From positions 4,732,501 to 4,796,500 of the forward strand of contig NZ_CP060488.1 in assembly GCF_014334015.1 (NCBI RefSeq): a stretch of 64,000 nucleotides of DNA. Direction: 5' to 3'. Both the position numbers and the translations under genes were made by a program. Below the pieces are notes generated by a model. The model was not told the origin of the DNA. It did not search any database and worked only from the letters and a program-made list of their open reading frames with translations. Positions 44,359 to 55,183 of the stretch are shown in pieces (position 1 is the stretch's first letter; each line of letters starts with the position of its first letter). The stretch comes from Bacteroides sp. M10. GTDB taxonomy: Bacteria > Bacteroidota > Bacteroidia > Bacteroidales > Bacteroidaceae.

Positions 44359-45711
44359 ATGCAACAGAATAAAACTGCTTCTCAACGAAACACTATTAGC
44401 CCGGCTTGCTGGGTGCCTACCGCTTATTTTGCAATGGGACTTCCTTTCATTGCTATTAATCTGGTTTCAGTTTTCATGTTTAAGGATCTTGGAATTTCGG
44501 ATACGCAAATTGCATTCTGGACATCTCTAATTATGATGCCTTGGACACTGAAGTTCTTGTGGAGCCCTTTTCTTGAAATGTATAAGACGAAAAAATTCTT
44601 CGTATTAATAACAGAATTGTTGAGCGGTGTACTGTTTGGAGTAGTAGCTTTTTCTTTATTCTTCGATTATTTTTTCGCTATAAGTATCTCTACGATGGCA
44701 GTGATAGCTTTTAGTGGAGCCACACACGATATAGCTTGTGATGGTGTATATATGGCCGAATTGAACAAAGAAGATCAGGCAAAATACATCGGAGTGCAGG
44801 GTGCTTTTTATAATGTAGCCAAATTGGTCGCTAATGGAGGGTTGGTTGCTATGGCAGGAGCATTGGCAGAACATTTTGGAGCGATAGAAGGTGCTTCAAT
44901 AGATGCTAATAAAGGAGCATATTCATCTGCATGGATGATTATTTTCGGTGTGATTGCTGCAATAATGGTACTAATCGGAATTTACCACATCAGAATCTTA
45001 CCTTCTACACAAGTACCTGTAACAACTAAAAAGTCGACTTCGGAAATTAAAAAAGAGTTAGTAGCAGTAATAGGGAACTTCTTTACTAAGAAACATATTT
45101 ATTATTACATCGCTTTTATTATTTTATATCGACTGGCAGAAGGATTTATCATGAAAATAGCTCCGCTGTTTTTGCGTGCTTCAAGAGATGTAGGTGGTTT
45201 AGGATTGTCATTAACCGAGATCGGTACGCTGAATGGTATCTTTGGTTCTGCAGCTTTCGTTCTAGGTTCATTGTTGGCAGGAATTTATGTCTCTAAGTTC
45301 GGACTGAAAAAGACACTGTTCACTCTCTGTTGTATTTTTAATCTTCCGTTTGTTGCCTATACTTTTTTGGCAGTTGCGCAGCCTACTAATGTGTATCTAA
45401 TCGGAACTTGTATAACAATGGAATATTTTGGCTATGGTTTTGGTTTTGTCGGACTGACATTGTTTATGATGCAACAGATTGCTCCAGGAAAACATCAAAT
45501 GTCGCATTATGCATTTGCTTCAGGGATCATGAACCTGGGAGTGATGCTTCCGGGAATGGTGAGCGGTTATCTTAGCGACTTGCTTGGGTATCGAAATTTC
45601 TTTATCTATGTATTAATCGCAACTATTCCAGCCTTCCTGATTACTTATTTCATCCCTTTCACGTATGATGATTCAAAAAATAATAATATAAAAAATAACG
45701 ATTATGAATAA
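44359..45711 (+). CDS. MFS permease of the N-glycan locus
   Basis: 450 residues with about 12 hydrophobic segments and the MFS/AmpG-like start [37 protein letters not shown]. The first-half loop ([14 protein letters not shown]) and [16 protein letters not shown] resemble AmpG-like sugar permeases. It should carry a small glycan product, most likely Man-beta-1,4-GlcNAc, from periplasm to cytoplasm, because the next gene is a GH130 phosphorylase that acts on that disaccharide in related loci. The two genes overlap by 8 bp, which supports coupling. The substrate is inferred from context only. Confidence 0.8.
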   Translation: MQQNKTASQRNTISPACWVPTAYFAMGLPFIAINLVSVFMFKDLGISDTQIAFWTSLIMMPWTLKFLWSPFLEMYKTKKFFVLITELLSGVLFGVVAFSLFFDYFFAISISTMAVIAFSGATHDIACDGVYMAELNKEDQAKYIGVQGAFYNVAKLVANGGLVAMAGALAEHFGAIEGASIDANKGAYSSAWMIIFGVIAAIMVLIGIYHIRILPSTQVPVTTKKSTSEIKKELVAVIGNFFTKKHIYYYIAFIILYRLAEGFIMKIAPLFLRASRDVGGLGLSLTEIGTLNGIFGSAAFVLGSLLAGIYVSKFGLKKTLFTLCCIFNLPFVAYTFLAVAQPTNVYLIGTCITMEYFGYGFGFVGLTLFMMQQIAPGKHQMSHYAFASGIMNLGVMLPGMVSGYLSDLLGYRNFFIYVLIATIPAFLITYFIPFTYDDSKNNNIKNNDYE

Positions 45712-46672
45712 AATTCAAATTCCTTGGGAAGATCGTCCTGTCGGATGTACGGACGTTATGTGGCGTTACTCACAAAATCCAGTTATCGGACGTTATCATA
45801 TTCCTTCATCTAATAGTATATTCAATAGTGCTGTTGTTCCTTTTGAGGATGGTTTTGCCGGCGTATTCCGCTGCGATAACAAAGCAGTACAAATGAATAT
45901 CTTCACAGGTTTCAGTAAGGATGGTATTCATTGGGATATCAATCATGAACCTATCCAGTTTAAGGCTGGTAATACAGAAATGATTGAGTCGGAATATAAA
46001 TATGATCCCCGTGTTACATGGATTGAAGATCGCTATTGGGTGACTTGGTGCAATGGTTATCATGGTCCTACAATTGGTATTGCATACACTTTTGACTTTA
46101 AGGAATTTTTCCAATGTGAGAATGCTTTCCTGCCCTTCAACCGTAATGGCGTACTTTTCCCACAGAAAATTGATGGCAAGTATGCTATGTTGAGTCGCCC
46201 GAGTGACAATGGACATACTCCGTTCGGTGATATATATATCAGTTATAGTCCGGATATGAAATATTGGGGTGAACATCGCTGTGTAATGAAAGTGACTCCT
46301 TTCCCGGAAAGTGCTTGGCAGTGTACAAAGATTGGTGCAGGATCAGTGCCTTTCCTTACTGACGAAGGCTGGTTGCTGTTTTATCATGGTGTTATTACTA
46401 CCTGCAACGGTTTCCGTTATGCTATGGGAGCTGCCATACTGGATAAAGATCATCCGGAAAAAGTCCTTTACCGTACACGTGAATACCTGATCGGTCCGGC
46501 TGCTCCTTATGAACTTCAAGGTGATGTTCCCAATGTTGTATTCCCTTGTGCTGCTTTGCAGGATGGTGAACGTGTGGCTGTTTATTATGGCGCAGCAGAT
46601 ACGGTGGTAGGTATGGCTTTCGGATATATAAAAGAGATTATCGATTTTACTAAGCGAACGAGTATCATTTAA
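45704..46672 (+). CDS. GH130 beta-mannoside phosphorylase, probably mannosyl-N-acetylglucosamine phosphorylase
   Basis: 322 residues without a signal peptide, so cytoplasmic. The five-bladed propeller of GH130 is recognisable: [23 protein letters not shown], the catalytic-acid block [35 protein letters not shown] and [24 protein letters not shown]130 phosphorolyses beta-mannosides to mannose 1-phosphate. In B. thetaiotaomicron a homologue beside MFS and GH92 genes (BT1033, from memory) acts on beta-1,4-mannosyl-N-acetylglucosamine from the N-glycan core, and this gene has the same neighbours. The specificity is inferred from that context. Confidence 0.88.
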   Translation: MNKIQIPWEDRPVGCTDVMWRYSQNPVIGRYHIPSSNSIFNSAVVPFEDGFAGVFRCDNKAVQMNIFTGFSKDGIHWDINHEPIQFKAGNTEMIESEYKYDPRVTWIEDRYWVTWCNGYHGPTIGIAYTFDFKEFFQCENAFLPFNRNGVLFPQKIDGKYAMLSRPSDNGHTPFGDIYISYSPDMKYWGEHRCVMKVTPFPESAWQCTKIGAGSVPFLTDEGWLLFYHGVITTCNGFRYAMGAAILDKDHPEKVLYRTREYLIGPAAPYELQGDVPNVVFPCAALQDGERVAVYYGAADTVVGMAFGYIKEIIDFTKRTSII

Positions 46673-46679
46673 TTAAGAT

Positions 46680-48953
46680 ATGAAACGTATTATATTAACT
46701 TACACACTTGCTTTTTCCCTTCTTTCCGCTTATGCGGGGGAAGGGGGAAGCCCTCCCCTAAAAAATACGGATAAAAGTCTTTTGATAGATTATGTAGATC
46801 CTTTTATCGGAACTACTAATTTCGGGACTACCAATCCTGGAGCGATTTGTCCAAATGGTATGATGTCTGTGGTTCCTTTCAATGTGATGGGATCTTCTGA
46901 AAATACCTATGATAAAGACGCCCGGTGGTGGTCTACACCTTATGAATATACAAACTGTTTCTTTACCGGATATGCTCATGTGAATTTGAGTGGAGTCGGT
47001 TGTCCGGAATTAGGTTCTTTATTGCTGATGCCTACTACCGGAGAACTGAATGTGGATTATAAGGAATATGGTAGTAAGTATAAGGATGAACAGGCTTCAC
47101 CGGGTTATTATTCTAATTATCTGACTAAATACAACGTAAAAACAGAAGTCTCGGCTACTCCTCGTACCGGTATTGCCCGTTTTACTTTTCCAAAAGGAAA
47201 AAGTCATATATTGTTGAATTTAGGTGAAGGATTAACGAATGAGAGCGGTGCCATGCTTCGTCGTGTAAGCGATTGTGAGGTGGAAGGAGTCAAATTGCTT
47301 GGTACATTCTGTTATAACCCTCAAGCTGTGTTTCCTATTTACTTTGTATTACGGGTTAAAAAGAACCCTTCTGCAACAGGGTATTGGAAGAAACAACGTG
47401 CGATGACGGGTGTTGAGGCTGAATGGGATCCGGACCAGGGAAAGTATAAACTTTATACTCGCTACGGAAAAGAAATAGCAGGAGATGACATCGGTACTTA
47501 TTTCTCCTTCGACACAGAAGAAGGTGAGCAGGTAGAAGTACAAATGGGAGTTTCTTTTGTAAGTATAGAAAATGCCCGGTTGAATCTGGATCGTGAACAG
47601 GCTGGAAAGAATTTCGAGCAGATTCATGCTGAAGCACGCTCCAAATGGAATGATGACTTATCACGTATAACTGTAGAAGGTGGTACGGATGCTCAAAAAA
47701 CTGTATTTTACACAGCACTTTACCATTTGCTGATTCATCCTAATATTTTGCAGGATGTAAACGGAGAATATCCGGCAATGGAAAGTGATAAGATTCTGAC
47801 AACAAAAGGAGATCGCTATACTGTCTTTTCTCTTTGGGATACTTACCGCAATGTTCATCAATTGCTGACTTTGGTTTATCCGGAACGTCAGATGGAAATG
47901 GTACGTACAATGCTCGATATGTATCGCGAACATGGCTGGTTGCCTAAATGGGAATTATATGGCAGGGAAACATTGACAATGGAAGGTGATCCGAGTATTC
48001 CGGTAATTGTAGATACCTGGATGAAAGGTTTGCGTGATTTTGATGTTGATCTGGCTTATGAAGCAATGTACAAATCTGCTACATTACCCGGAGCGGAAAA
48101 CTTGATGCGTCCTGATAATGATGATTATATGTCTAAGGGATATGTGCCTCTTCGCGAACAGTATGACAATTCCGTATCTCATGCATTGGAATATTATATT
48201 GCTGATTTTGCGTTATCTCGCTTTGCAGAGGCTTTGGGTAAAAAGAAAGATGCAGAGATGTTCTACAAGCGTTCTCTGGGATACAAACATTATTATAGTA
48301 AAGAATTTGGCACTTTCCGTCCGATTCTTCCGGATGGAACTTTTTACAGTCCGTTTAATCCGAGACAAGGAGAGAACTTTGAACCGAATCCCGGTTTCCA
48401 TGAAGGTAATTCCTGGAATTATACATTCTATGTGCCACATGATGTATATGGCTTGGCAAAACTAATGGGTGGGAAGAAACCTTTTATTGATAAGCTACAA
48501 ATGGTTTTTGACGAAGGGCTTTATGACCCGGCAAATGAACCGGATATTGCTTATGCCCATTTATTCTCATATTTTAAAGGTGAAGAATGGCGCACACAGA
48601 AAGAGACGCAACGTTTAATAGACAAGTATTTTACTACCAAACCTGATGGTATTCCGGGAAATGATGATACGGGAACGATGTCTTCCTGGGCTATTTTCAA
48701 TATGATTGGTTTTTATCCTGATTGTCCCGGACTGCCCGAATACACATTGACGACTCCGGTTTTTAATAAGGTAACGATTCGGTTAGATCCGAAATGGTAT
48801 AAAGAGAAAGAGCTAATTATTGAAACTAATCGCACTCAACCAGGAACTTTATATATTGATAAGGTACTGTTGAATGGTAAAAAGTTTAATAAATATCATA
48901 TTACACATGATGAACTTGTTCACGGCAAATATTTAAAATTTGAATTGAAATAA
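46680..48953 (+). CDS. GH92 alpha-mannosidase
   Basis: 757 residues with a signal peptide (to YAGEG, about residue 20). GH92 landmarks are clear: VDPFIGTTNFGTTNPGAICPNGMMSVVPFN near the N-terminus, TNCFFTGYAHVNLSGVGCPELG, FSLWDTYRNVHQLLTLV, EGNSWNYTFYVPHDVYGL, and the Asp-bearing GNDDTGTMSSWAIFNMIGFYPDCPG that holds the general base. GH92 enzymes are calcium-dependent exo-alpha-mannosidases that trim N-glycan mannose with inversion. The linkage preference cannot be read from sequence. It begins 7 nt after GH130 and ends the run, before a strong terminator. Confidence 0.93.
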   Translation: MKRIILTYTLAFSLLSAYAGEGGSPPLKNTDKSLLIDYVDPFIGTTNFGTTNPGAICPNGMMSVVPFNVMGSSENTYDKDARWWSTPYEYTNCFFTGYAHVNLSGVGCPELGSLLLMPTTGELNVDYKEYGSKYKDEQASPGYYSNYLTKYNVKTEVSATPRTGIARFTFPKGKSHILLNLGEGLTNESGAMLRRVSDCEVEGVKLLGTFCYNPQAVFPIYFVLRVKKNPSATGYWKKQRAMTGVEAEWDPDQGKYKLYTRYGKEIAGDDIGTYFSFDTEEGEQVEVQMGVSFVSIENARLNLDREQAGKNFEQIHAEARSKWNDDLSRITVEGGTDAQKTVFYTALYHLLIHPNILQDVNGEYPAMESDKILTTKGDRYTVFSLWDTYRNVHQLLTLVYPERQMEMVRTMLDMYREHGWLPKWELYGRETLTMEGDPSIPVIVDTWMKGLRDFDVDLAYEAMYKSATLPGAENLMRPDNDDYMSKGYVPLREQYDNSVSHALEYYIADFALSRFAEALGKKKDAEMFYKRSLGYKHYYSKEFGTFRPILPDGTFYSPFNPRQGENFEPNPGFHEGNSWNYTFYVPHDVYGLAKLMGGKKPFIDKLQMVFDEGLYDPANEPDIAYAHLFSYFKGEEWRTQKETQRLIDKYFTTKPDGIPGNDDTGTMSSWAIFNMIGFYPDCPGLPEYTLTTPVFNKVTIRLDPKWYKEKELIIETNRTQPGTLYIDKVLLNGKKFNKYHITHDELVHGKYLKFELK

Positions 48954-48990
48954 CACACAGTGTTTCATAGGTATCGTTTTTGGGTTGACA

Positions 48991-49031
48991 GGGCTGTCGG
49001 ACTTCTTATGGTCCGGCAGCCCATTTTTTTT
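48991..49031 (+). terminator. Terminator of the N-glycan operon
   Basis: gggctgtcggac (48991-49002) pairs with gtccggcagccc (49011-49022); a T-run follows. Confidence 0.92.
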
Positions 49032-49060
49032 ACATTTACTTTTATTATTACTTCTCGGAA

Positions 49061-49140
49061 AATAGCGACGCTATATGCTCGGGATAGTGACGGTATCCGG
49101 CTAAGATAGCGTCACTATTTCTCCCGGATACCGTCATTAT
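49061..49140. repeat. Overlapping alternative hairpins between the two polysaccharide loci
   Basis: Left arm gatagtgacggtatccgg (49083-49100) is nearly complementary to ccggataccgtcattat (49124-49140). Inside lies gatagcgtcactat, which is complementary to part of the same left arm, and aatagcgacgctat at 49061-49074 is another close variant. Several mutually exclusive stems are therefore possible. It lies in a 295-bp gap with no gene. Confidence 0.55.
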
Positions 49141-49248
49141 TTTATTTTCATTAGGCTATACTCTTTCACATATCTAGTTATTCTCTGTATTATAGGTGAT
49201 TACAAAAATCTTTTTCATACGTCTACTATGTAAATTGTAGGCAATAAG

Positions 49249-50142
49249 ATGAAAACAAGAAGAAAATTATTCAAACATATCCTTTGGATATTAATACTTG
49301 CAGAGTGTTTCCCTCTATTAGCGATTGCCGGATCGCAGCAAAAGGAACAACGTTATAAAATAGCTGTATGTGACTGGATGATTCTGAAGCGTCAGAAAAT
49401 CGGTTCATTTCAATTGGTACACGAATTGAATGGTGACGGCGTCGAACTAGATATGGGTGGCCTTGGCAAGAGAGAAATGTTTGATAATAAATTGCGGGAA
49501 TCTCATTTTCAGCAGCTATTTCGTGAAACTGCTCAAAAATATCAATTAGAGGTTTCTTCTATTGCTATGTCCGGTTTCTACGGACAGTCTTTTCTGGAAC
49601 GTGCTAATTATAAAGAGTTGGTTCAAGACTGCCTTCATGCAATGAGAGTAATGAATACTAAAGTCGCTTTTCTTCCTTTGGGGGGGATCGAAACTGGATG
49701 GGAAAAGAATTCAGCACTTCGAACAGAAGTTGTAAAACGTTTGAAGGAGGCGGGAGATATGGCTGCTTCTGAAGGAGTAGTTATCGGCATTGAAACTCAA
49801 CTGGATGCTAAAGGAGATGTAAAACTGCTGAAAGAAATTAATTCTCCGGGAATCAAGATCTATTTTAAATTTCAAAATGCATTGGAGAATGGAAGGGATT
49901 TATGTAAGGAATTGAAGATTCTGGGGAAAAAGAATATTTGCCAGATTCACTGTACGGATACAGATGGAGTGACTCTGCCTTTTAATGAACGATTGGACAT
50001 GAATAAGGTGAAAAAGACTCTAGACAAGATGGGATGGAGTGGATGGCTAGTAGTAGAACGTTCACGTGATAAGGATGATGTGCGAAATGTGAAGAAGAAT
50101 TATGGCACGAATATTAAGTATTTGAAAGAAGTGTTTCAGTAA
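49249..50142 (+). CDS. Exported sugar-phosphate isomerase/epimerase-like TIM barrel protein
   Basis: 297 residues with an N-terminal signal or anchor (hydrophobic to about residue 27, ending AIAGSQQ). The rest is a xylose-isomerase-like/AP-endonuclease-2-type TIM barrel: IAVCDWMILKR, DGVELDMGGLG, EVSSIAMSGFYG, GVVIGIETQLD, NICQIHCTDTDG and GWLVVERSRD, with His and Glu/Asp in metal-binding positions. Exported members of this fold occur in Bacteroides polysaccharide loci, but their reactions are mostly unknown. It stands between two terminator-like regions and may be a separate unit. Its membership of the pectin locus is only by position. Confidence 0.7.
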   Translation: MKTRRKLFKHILWILILAECFPLLAIAGSQQKEQRYKIAVCDWMILKRQKIGSFQLVHELNGDGVELDMGGLGKREMFDNKLRESHFQQLFRETAQKYQLEVSSIAMSGFYGQSFLERANYKELVQDCLHAMRVMNTKVAFLPLGGIETGWEKNSALRTEVVKRLKEAGDMAASEGVVIGIETQLDAKGDVKLLKEINSPGIKIYFKFQNALENGRDLCKELKILGKKNICQIHCTDTDGVTLPFNERLDMNKVKKTLDKMGWSGWLVVERSRDKDDVRNVKKNYGTNIKYLKEVFQ

Positions 50143-50317
50143 AGATAGGAGGATGATTATGATATAGTTAATATTACAAAGAGAGAGAAAAAGCGCAAAA
50201 TCTATTTTTTATCCTTTTAAGTGATTACATTTTTTTTGATTGTACGTCTTTCCTTAAAAGATCTTTTAGATTTTGAAGATATAATATATTATTTTTGTTT
50301 AAATTAAAATTTAATCT

Positions 50318-51754
50318 ATGAAGAGTAAGATGAAGATTAAAAAGACGGTCGTCGGAAGTTTAATTTGCTTGTCGATGATTTTTTCTGTTAGCTCTTGTGC
50401 TGGAGATGGTTTTGATAAAGAAACGTTCTCTGGGGGAGTAACAGATACACAATTGCAGTCTCCGGATGCATCTGAAGTGGCGTTTTCCAAACTTCCCGGC
50501 ACTACTAATGTGAAAGTCACTTGGCCTGTGGTTATGGGTGCGGGAGGTTATCAATTCTCCTTGTATATTGTTGATAATCCCGATAATCCTGTGGCAGTAG
50601 TGAAGGATAGCATTATAGACGGATCATCTGTAGTGTGTCCTTATTTGGATGATACCAATTATAAAGCGGAAATTAAAACACTGGGAAACGAGAAATTAAA
50701 CAATACAGATGCTACTTCGGCTACAGAAACAACTTGGACTACGTTAATTTCGGCGACTTCTATTCCTGATGGAGAAGATTTGGTTGCATGGTTTGCCAAT
50801 AATCCGGTCACTACAGGGAAAGATACAGAAGTTGCCTTTGAGTTGGAAGCAGGGGGTACGTATACCATTTCTGGAGATTTAGATTTTGGAGTGAATAATG
50901 TTCAGTTACGTGGTAATAAATTGAATCATGCTAAAGTGAATTTCACAGGAACTGGAGGTTCCATTATTACGTGTGGTGGAGGATTAGCGTTGAAGTTTAT
51001 TGATTTTGACTGTAGTGTAGTAGAAGGTGGAACTTTCTTGAAATTTGGTGATGTTCCTGCAGAAATAACGGGAATAGACAGTTATGGAATGGTGACAAAT
51101 CCTATTATATTCCAGTCTTGCGAAATCAGGAATGTAAAATGTAAATTGGTTAATATTAATAATAAAAAGTATGCTGTACAGAATCTAATTATTAGAGATT
51201 GTATTGTAGAGGCTCATCAAGTAGGTGGTGATTCTGGTGATTTTATTGATTTTAACAAACAAAATTCATTCATAAAAGATTTGGAAATCAGTAGCTCGAC
51301 CTTCTATAGTCATACACGGGTTAATCCGCGTTTTTTACGTTATTCAAATGGAAATGCGACGAAAGCAGGTTGGACAGTTTGTACGATGACATTTAAGAAT
51401 AATACCTTCTATAATATCTCATATAATGGACAAAGTTTCAACTGCAATAGTTGGACAGGAAGAAATAACTCAATAGTAGTAAGCAAGAATTTGTTCATTG
51501 ATTCATTCTCTGGCAATTTCAATCGTCGTATAAGAATGCAAAATACCAATGTAGCTGCAACTTATGATAATAACTGCTATTGGTATAATGGAGCATTACC
51601 ATTAGATGAAACCACAAATCGTGATGATGGCGACAAGAGTACTTCTGCATATGGTGTAGATCCTGTATTTACAAATCCTGCTAATGGGGATTTTACTCCG
51701 AGTGCTCCGGAAGTGTTCAGTCATGGTAGTGGTGACCCACGTTGGTTAAACTAA
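50318..51754 (+). CDS. DUF4957/DUF5123-like beta-helix surface lipoprotein of the pectin locus
   Basis: 478 residues; lipoprotein signal with VSSC (Cys27), then a fibronectin-type-III-like region (about 55-150; TTNVKVTWPVVMGAGGYQFSLYI) and a long right-handed beta-helix (about 165-450) with repeated short strands such as IIFQSCEIRNVKC, LIIRDCIVEAHQ and CTMTFKNNTFYNIS. These features match the DUF4957/DUF5123 proteins found beside pectin-type susCD genes. No lyase or GH28 catalytic residues are evident, so a surface pectin-binding role is more likely than hydrolysis. A TATTTTTG box at 50290-50297 may be the -7 element. The gene is 29 nt before susC. Confidence 0.7.
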   Translation: MKSKMKIKKTVVGSLICLSMIFSVSSCAGDGFDKETFSGGVTDTQLQSPDASEVAFSKLPGTTNVKVTWPVVMGAGGYQFSLYIVDNPDNPVAVVKDSIIDGSSVVCPYLDDTNYKAEIKTLGNEKLNNTDATSATETTWTTLISATSIPDGEDLVAWFANNPVTTGKDTEVAFELEAGGTYTISGDLDFGVNNVQLRGNKLNHAKVNFTGTGGSIITCGGGLALKFIDFDCSVVEGGTFLKFGDVPAEITGIDSYGMVTNPIIFQSCEIRNVKCKLVNINNKKYAVQNLIIRDCIVEAHQVGGDSGDFIDFNKQNSFIKDLEISSSTFYSHTRVNPRFLRYSNGNATKAGWTVCTMTFKNNTFYNISYNGQSFNCNSWTGRNNSIVVSKNLFIDSFSGNFNRRIRMQNTNVAATYDNNCYWYNGALPLDETTNRDDGDKSTSAYGVDPVFTNPANGDFTPSAPEVFSHGSGDPRWLN

Positions 51755-51783
51755 AAAGATTATAAATCTATAATAAGATAAAA

Positions 51784-54700
51784 ATGAAATATAAGAATAT
51801 ACTTGGAATCTGTTTGTGTATACTCTTGGCTTTTATAATGGCGATGCCTGTAATTGCCCAGAATACGAAAACATTTAAAGGTGTTGTTTTGGATGAGACT
51901 GAACAGCCTGTTATTGGGGCTTCCGTAAAAGTCGTGGGAACTACTGTTGGGACGATTACTGATTTGGACGGTAATTTCACATTGAATGTTCCAGATGGTA
52001 AAGAAGTGGAAATTTCATACATAGGATATTTGCCGCAGCGTTTTTCTGCTCCTTTCAAACTTACTAAAATCATCATGAAAGAAGATGCTCAACAACTGGA
52101 TGAGGTTGTGGTAGTAGGTTATGGTACACAGAAAAAGGCACATCTGACCGGTGCTATTGCCACCGTTCCTGTTGATGAGATCCAAGATATTTCAAGTGGC
52201 GGTTTGGCTAATACGTTGAGCGGTTTGGTCAATGGCGTTTCTGTAAGCGGGGGGGATACACGTCCGGGGCAGAACGCGACCATTTCAGTTCGTCAGACCA
52301 GTGATTTGAAAAATATGGGAAATGATAATTTACAACCTTTGTATGTTATTGATGGATATATTTATCCTACGGAGGTAAAAGTAGGAAACTCTTATACAAA
52401 TCTTGGTGCGGAAGCATTCAATAATCTTGATCCATCAGTAGTGGAAAGTATTTCTATCTTGAAGGATGCATCTGCTGCTGTTTATGGTGCCCGTGCTGCC
52501 AATGGAGTTATTTTGGTAACTACAAAGAAAGGTAAATTAGGTACACCAAAGATTTCATATAGTGGAACATTCGGTATTACGGATGAGGTATCTCGCCCCA
52601 AAATGTTGAGCGCATATGAATATGGAAAATTGTGGAATGCAGTGCGCATGGCTGATCCGACAGAGACAAGCATTGACCCGTTGAGAGCCATTTTTCAACA
52701 GGATGAATTGAATGCCATGAAAAGTTTGAACTACGATTTATTGGATAAATATTGGGAATCTGCATTGACTCAGCAGCATAGTGTGAATTTAAGTGGTGCA
52801 ACCGAAAGAGCTAGTTATTTTGCCGGTATTTCTTATTTCGACCAAGAGGGTAACTTGGGAAAGCTGGATTATAACCGTTGGAATTACCGTGCAGGTATTG
52901 ATGTTAAGATTAGCAAATGGTTGAAAGCGAATGTGCAAGTTTCCGGTGATTATGGAAAGAAAAATACTCCATTGAATCAGGTGGGCGGTTCATCGGCCGA
53001 GAAGGATTATAATACACTGTTAACTCATCCTTATTATATACCAGAGTACGTGGGTGAATATGCGGTAGCTGCTTACGGTCCTACAAACTCGCAGGTAAGT
53101 AATATACAAAATTACAATTTCAATGTTCTCCAGAATAACGGAGATTACAAACGGAATATGTCGTCAAACATGAATGTAAACGCCGGACTGGAATATGATT
53201 TTGGATGGAATAAATGGTTGAAGGGCTTGAAATTGAAGTTTACTTACTCGAAGAGTATCAATACAGATAAGACGAATGACTATGGCACTTCTTATGACCT
53301 CTATTATTTGGAAACTCGTTCAGGAAGTGGACAGCATCTGTATACTCCGATTGAAGGGGCGGATAACAGTGCATTCGAAAATACAAATTTCTTCTTAGCA
53401 AATAGTGGTAAACCTGTAGTAAACTCTAGTACAAGTGATATAACTGGATATTTGTCTCGATCAATGACTCGTTCTGACAATTATCAAATGAACTTTACGG
53501 CAACTTATAATAGGGATTTTGGGCCACATTCTGTGGGAGCTTTGTTCTCCATTGAAAAATCAGAATCAGAAACGGAGTATTTGTATGGTATGGTAACTAA
53601 TCCCTACGAATTTACGACTGGGCAGTCCAATTCGGTAGATTGGAATAGTACACCAAGTACTAATTTTACCCGTTTTGAAACAGGAAATTTATCATATATC
53701 GGTCGTTTAAATTATTCTTATGATAACAAATACCTGTTCGAATTTTTGCTTCGTTCAGATTCTTCTACAAAGTTTGCTCCTGAAAACTATTGGGGATTCT
53801 TTCCTTCTGTATCAGCAGGTTGGATTGTCTCACAAGAAAAGTGGTTTGCTGATAATGTGAAGTGGGTGGATTACTTTAAATTGCGTGCATCTTTCGGTTT
53901 AACTGGGCGTGATAATACGACAGCTTGGCAATGGCTTCAGACCTATGGAACAGACAAGGATAAGGGACCTGTTTTTGGAACAGGTACAACAGATAATGCA
54001 GGTAGTCATTTAACTATGAATAAAAATAATGCTGCTATTAATCGGGACGCTCATTGGGATAAGTCTTACAAAGGTAATTTTGGTCTTGATTTCAATGTAC
54101 TCAATAACCGTTTATCTTTTAATATTGATGCATATTATGAATGGAATCGTGAAATGTTGCTTAGTTATAATGCTTCTGTACCTTCTACAGTGGGTGCTAA
54201 TTCTGCTAAAGTTAATTACGGTGAAATGAATGCTTATGGTATTGAATTTTCTGCTACATGGAGAGATAAAATCGGTAAGGATTTCAAATATAAGATCCAA
54301 CTGAATACAGGTCTCAGTGATAATGAGATTTTAGTAAGAGACTGGGACAATCCTGCTACTTATAAGAGCTATAAAAAAGGTGATCGTTTGGACCAGGGGA
54401 CATGGGGTATGCAGTGTATCGGTATGTTCCGTAATTATCAAGATATAGATGAGTATTTCACCAAATATAATATCACTTCTTATATGGGTTATGCTAAGGA
54501 AGATGTAAAGCCGGGAATGCTGATTTATAAAGATGTGCGTGGTGAAAGACAAGCAGACGGTACTTATGCTGCACCCGATGGAGTGGTAAGTACAGAGAAC
54601 GATCAAGTACGCTTGTCTAACCGGAGCAATCCTTATAGTATGACAATGAATCTGAATGCGGAATGGAAGGGAATCTCACTGACAGCTCAGTTTAATGCAA

Positions 54701-55170
54701 GCTGGGGTGGCTATAGCTTCTTACCAGACGATGCTATTTCTTTGGGTAATCAAGGTACTTCCGCTAATAAATACAATGATTTGGAATATGCAAATATGCC
54801 TTCATTCTGGAATACGGATAATATGTTTGTATACAATGATGTAGTAGATGCAGCTGGAAATATTGTTGTAAAAGCTAATCGCAATGGTAAATATCCGAAT
54901 TTAAGATGGAGTAGCGTGAATGCAGTTCAGTCTTCCTTTTGGAGAGTAAGTGGTACCCGAATTAAGATGAGCCGTCTGACTTTGGCTTATCGTATACCGT
55001 CAAAATATACAAAGATGATAGGCATAGAAAGCTGCCGTTTTAACATAACGGGACAGAATCTATTAAGCTTCTGTAATCCTTATCCAGACAATTTCATAGA
55101 TCCAATGACTACTTATGGAAATTATCCTACTTTGCGTAAATTTACGGTTGGAGTTAATGTAACATTCTAA
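51784..55170 (+). CDS. SusC-type TonB-dependent transporter of the pectin locus
   Basis: 1128 residues: signal peptide (to VIAQ, residue 25), carboxypeptidase-like domain directly after it (about 30-105; FKGVVLDETEQPVIGASVKVVG), TonB box LDEVVVVGYGTQKK, plug with YVIDGYIYPTEV and barrel to the final GVNVTF. There is no STN domain, so unlike the switchable SusC it does not signal through a FecR/sigma pair. It has no copy of the 106-bp recombination repeat, so it is not part of the switch. Substrate is inferred as pectic oligosaccharide from the linked PL1. Confidence 0.92.
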   Translation: MKYKNILGICLCILLAFIMAMPVIAQNTKTFKGVVLDETEQPVIGASVKVVGTTVGTITDLDGNFTLNVPDGKEVEISYIGYLPQRFSAPFKLTKIIMKEDAQQLDEVVVVGYGTQKKAHLTGAIATVPVDEIQDISSGGLANTLSGLVNGVSVSGGDTRPGQNATISVRQTSDLKNMGNDNLQPLYVIDGYIYPTEVKVGNSYTNLGAEAFNNLDPSVVESISILKDASAAVYGARAANGVILVTTKKGKLGTPKISYSGTFGITDEVSRPKMLSAYEYGKLWNAVRMADPTETSIDPLRAIFQQDELNAMKSLNYDLLDKYWESALTQQHSVNLSGATERASYFAGISYFDQEGNLGKLDYNRWNYRAGIDVKISKWLKANVQVSGDYGKKNTPLNQVGGSSAEKDYNTLLTHPYYIPEYVGEYAVAAYGPTNSQVSNIQNYNFNVLQNNGDYKRNMSSNMNVNAGLEYDFGWNKWLKGLKLKFTYSKSINTDKTNDYGTSYDLYYLETRSGSGQHLYTPIEGADNSAFENTNFFLANSGKPVVNSSTSDITGYLSRSMTRSDNYQMNFTATYNRDFGPHSVGALFSIEKSESETEYLYGMVTNPYEFTTGQSNSVDWNSTPSTNFTRFETGNLSYIGRLNYSYDNKYLFEFLLRSDSSTKFAPENYWGFFPSVSAGWIVSQEKWFADNVKWVDYFKLRASFGLTGRDNTTAWQWLQTYGTDKDKGPVFGTGTTDNAGSHLTMNKNNAAINRDAHWDKSYKGNFGLDFNVLNNRLSFNIDAYYEWNREMLLSYNASVPSTVGANSAKVNYGEMNAYGIEFSATWRDKIGKDFKYKIQLNTGLSDNEILVRDWDNPATYKSYKKGDRLDQGTWGMQCIGMFRNYQDIDEYFTKYNITSYMGYAKEDVKPGMLIYKDVRGERQADGTYAAPDGVVSTENDQVRLSNRSNPYSMTMNLNAEWKGISLTAQFNASWGGYSFLPDDAISLGNQGTSANKYNDLEYANMPSFWNTDNMFVYNDVVDAAGNIVVKANRNGKYPNLRWSSVNAVQSSFWRVSGTRIKMSRLTLAYRIPSKYTKMIGIESCRFNITGQNLLSFCNPYPDNFIDPMTTYGNYPTLRKFTVGVNVTF

Positions 55171-55183
55171 AAAGAATAAGATA

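Noticed and set aside
51784..55170. A third susC that might join the inversion system
   Set aside because: Its TonB-box region shares protein similarity only; the 106-bp repeat is absent, there is no STN domain, and it is not next to a recombinase.
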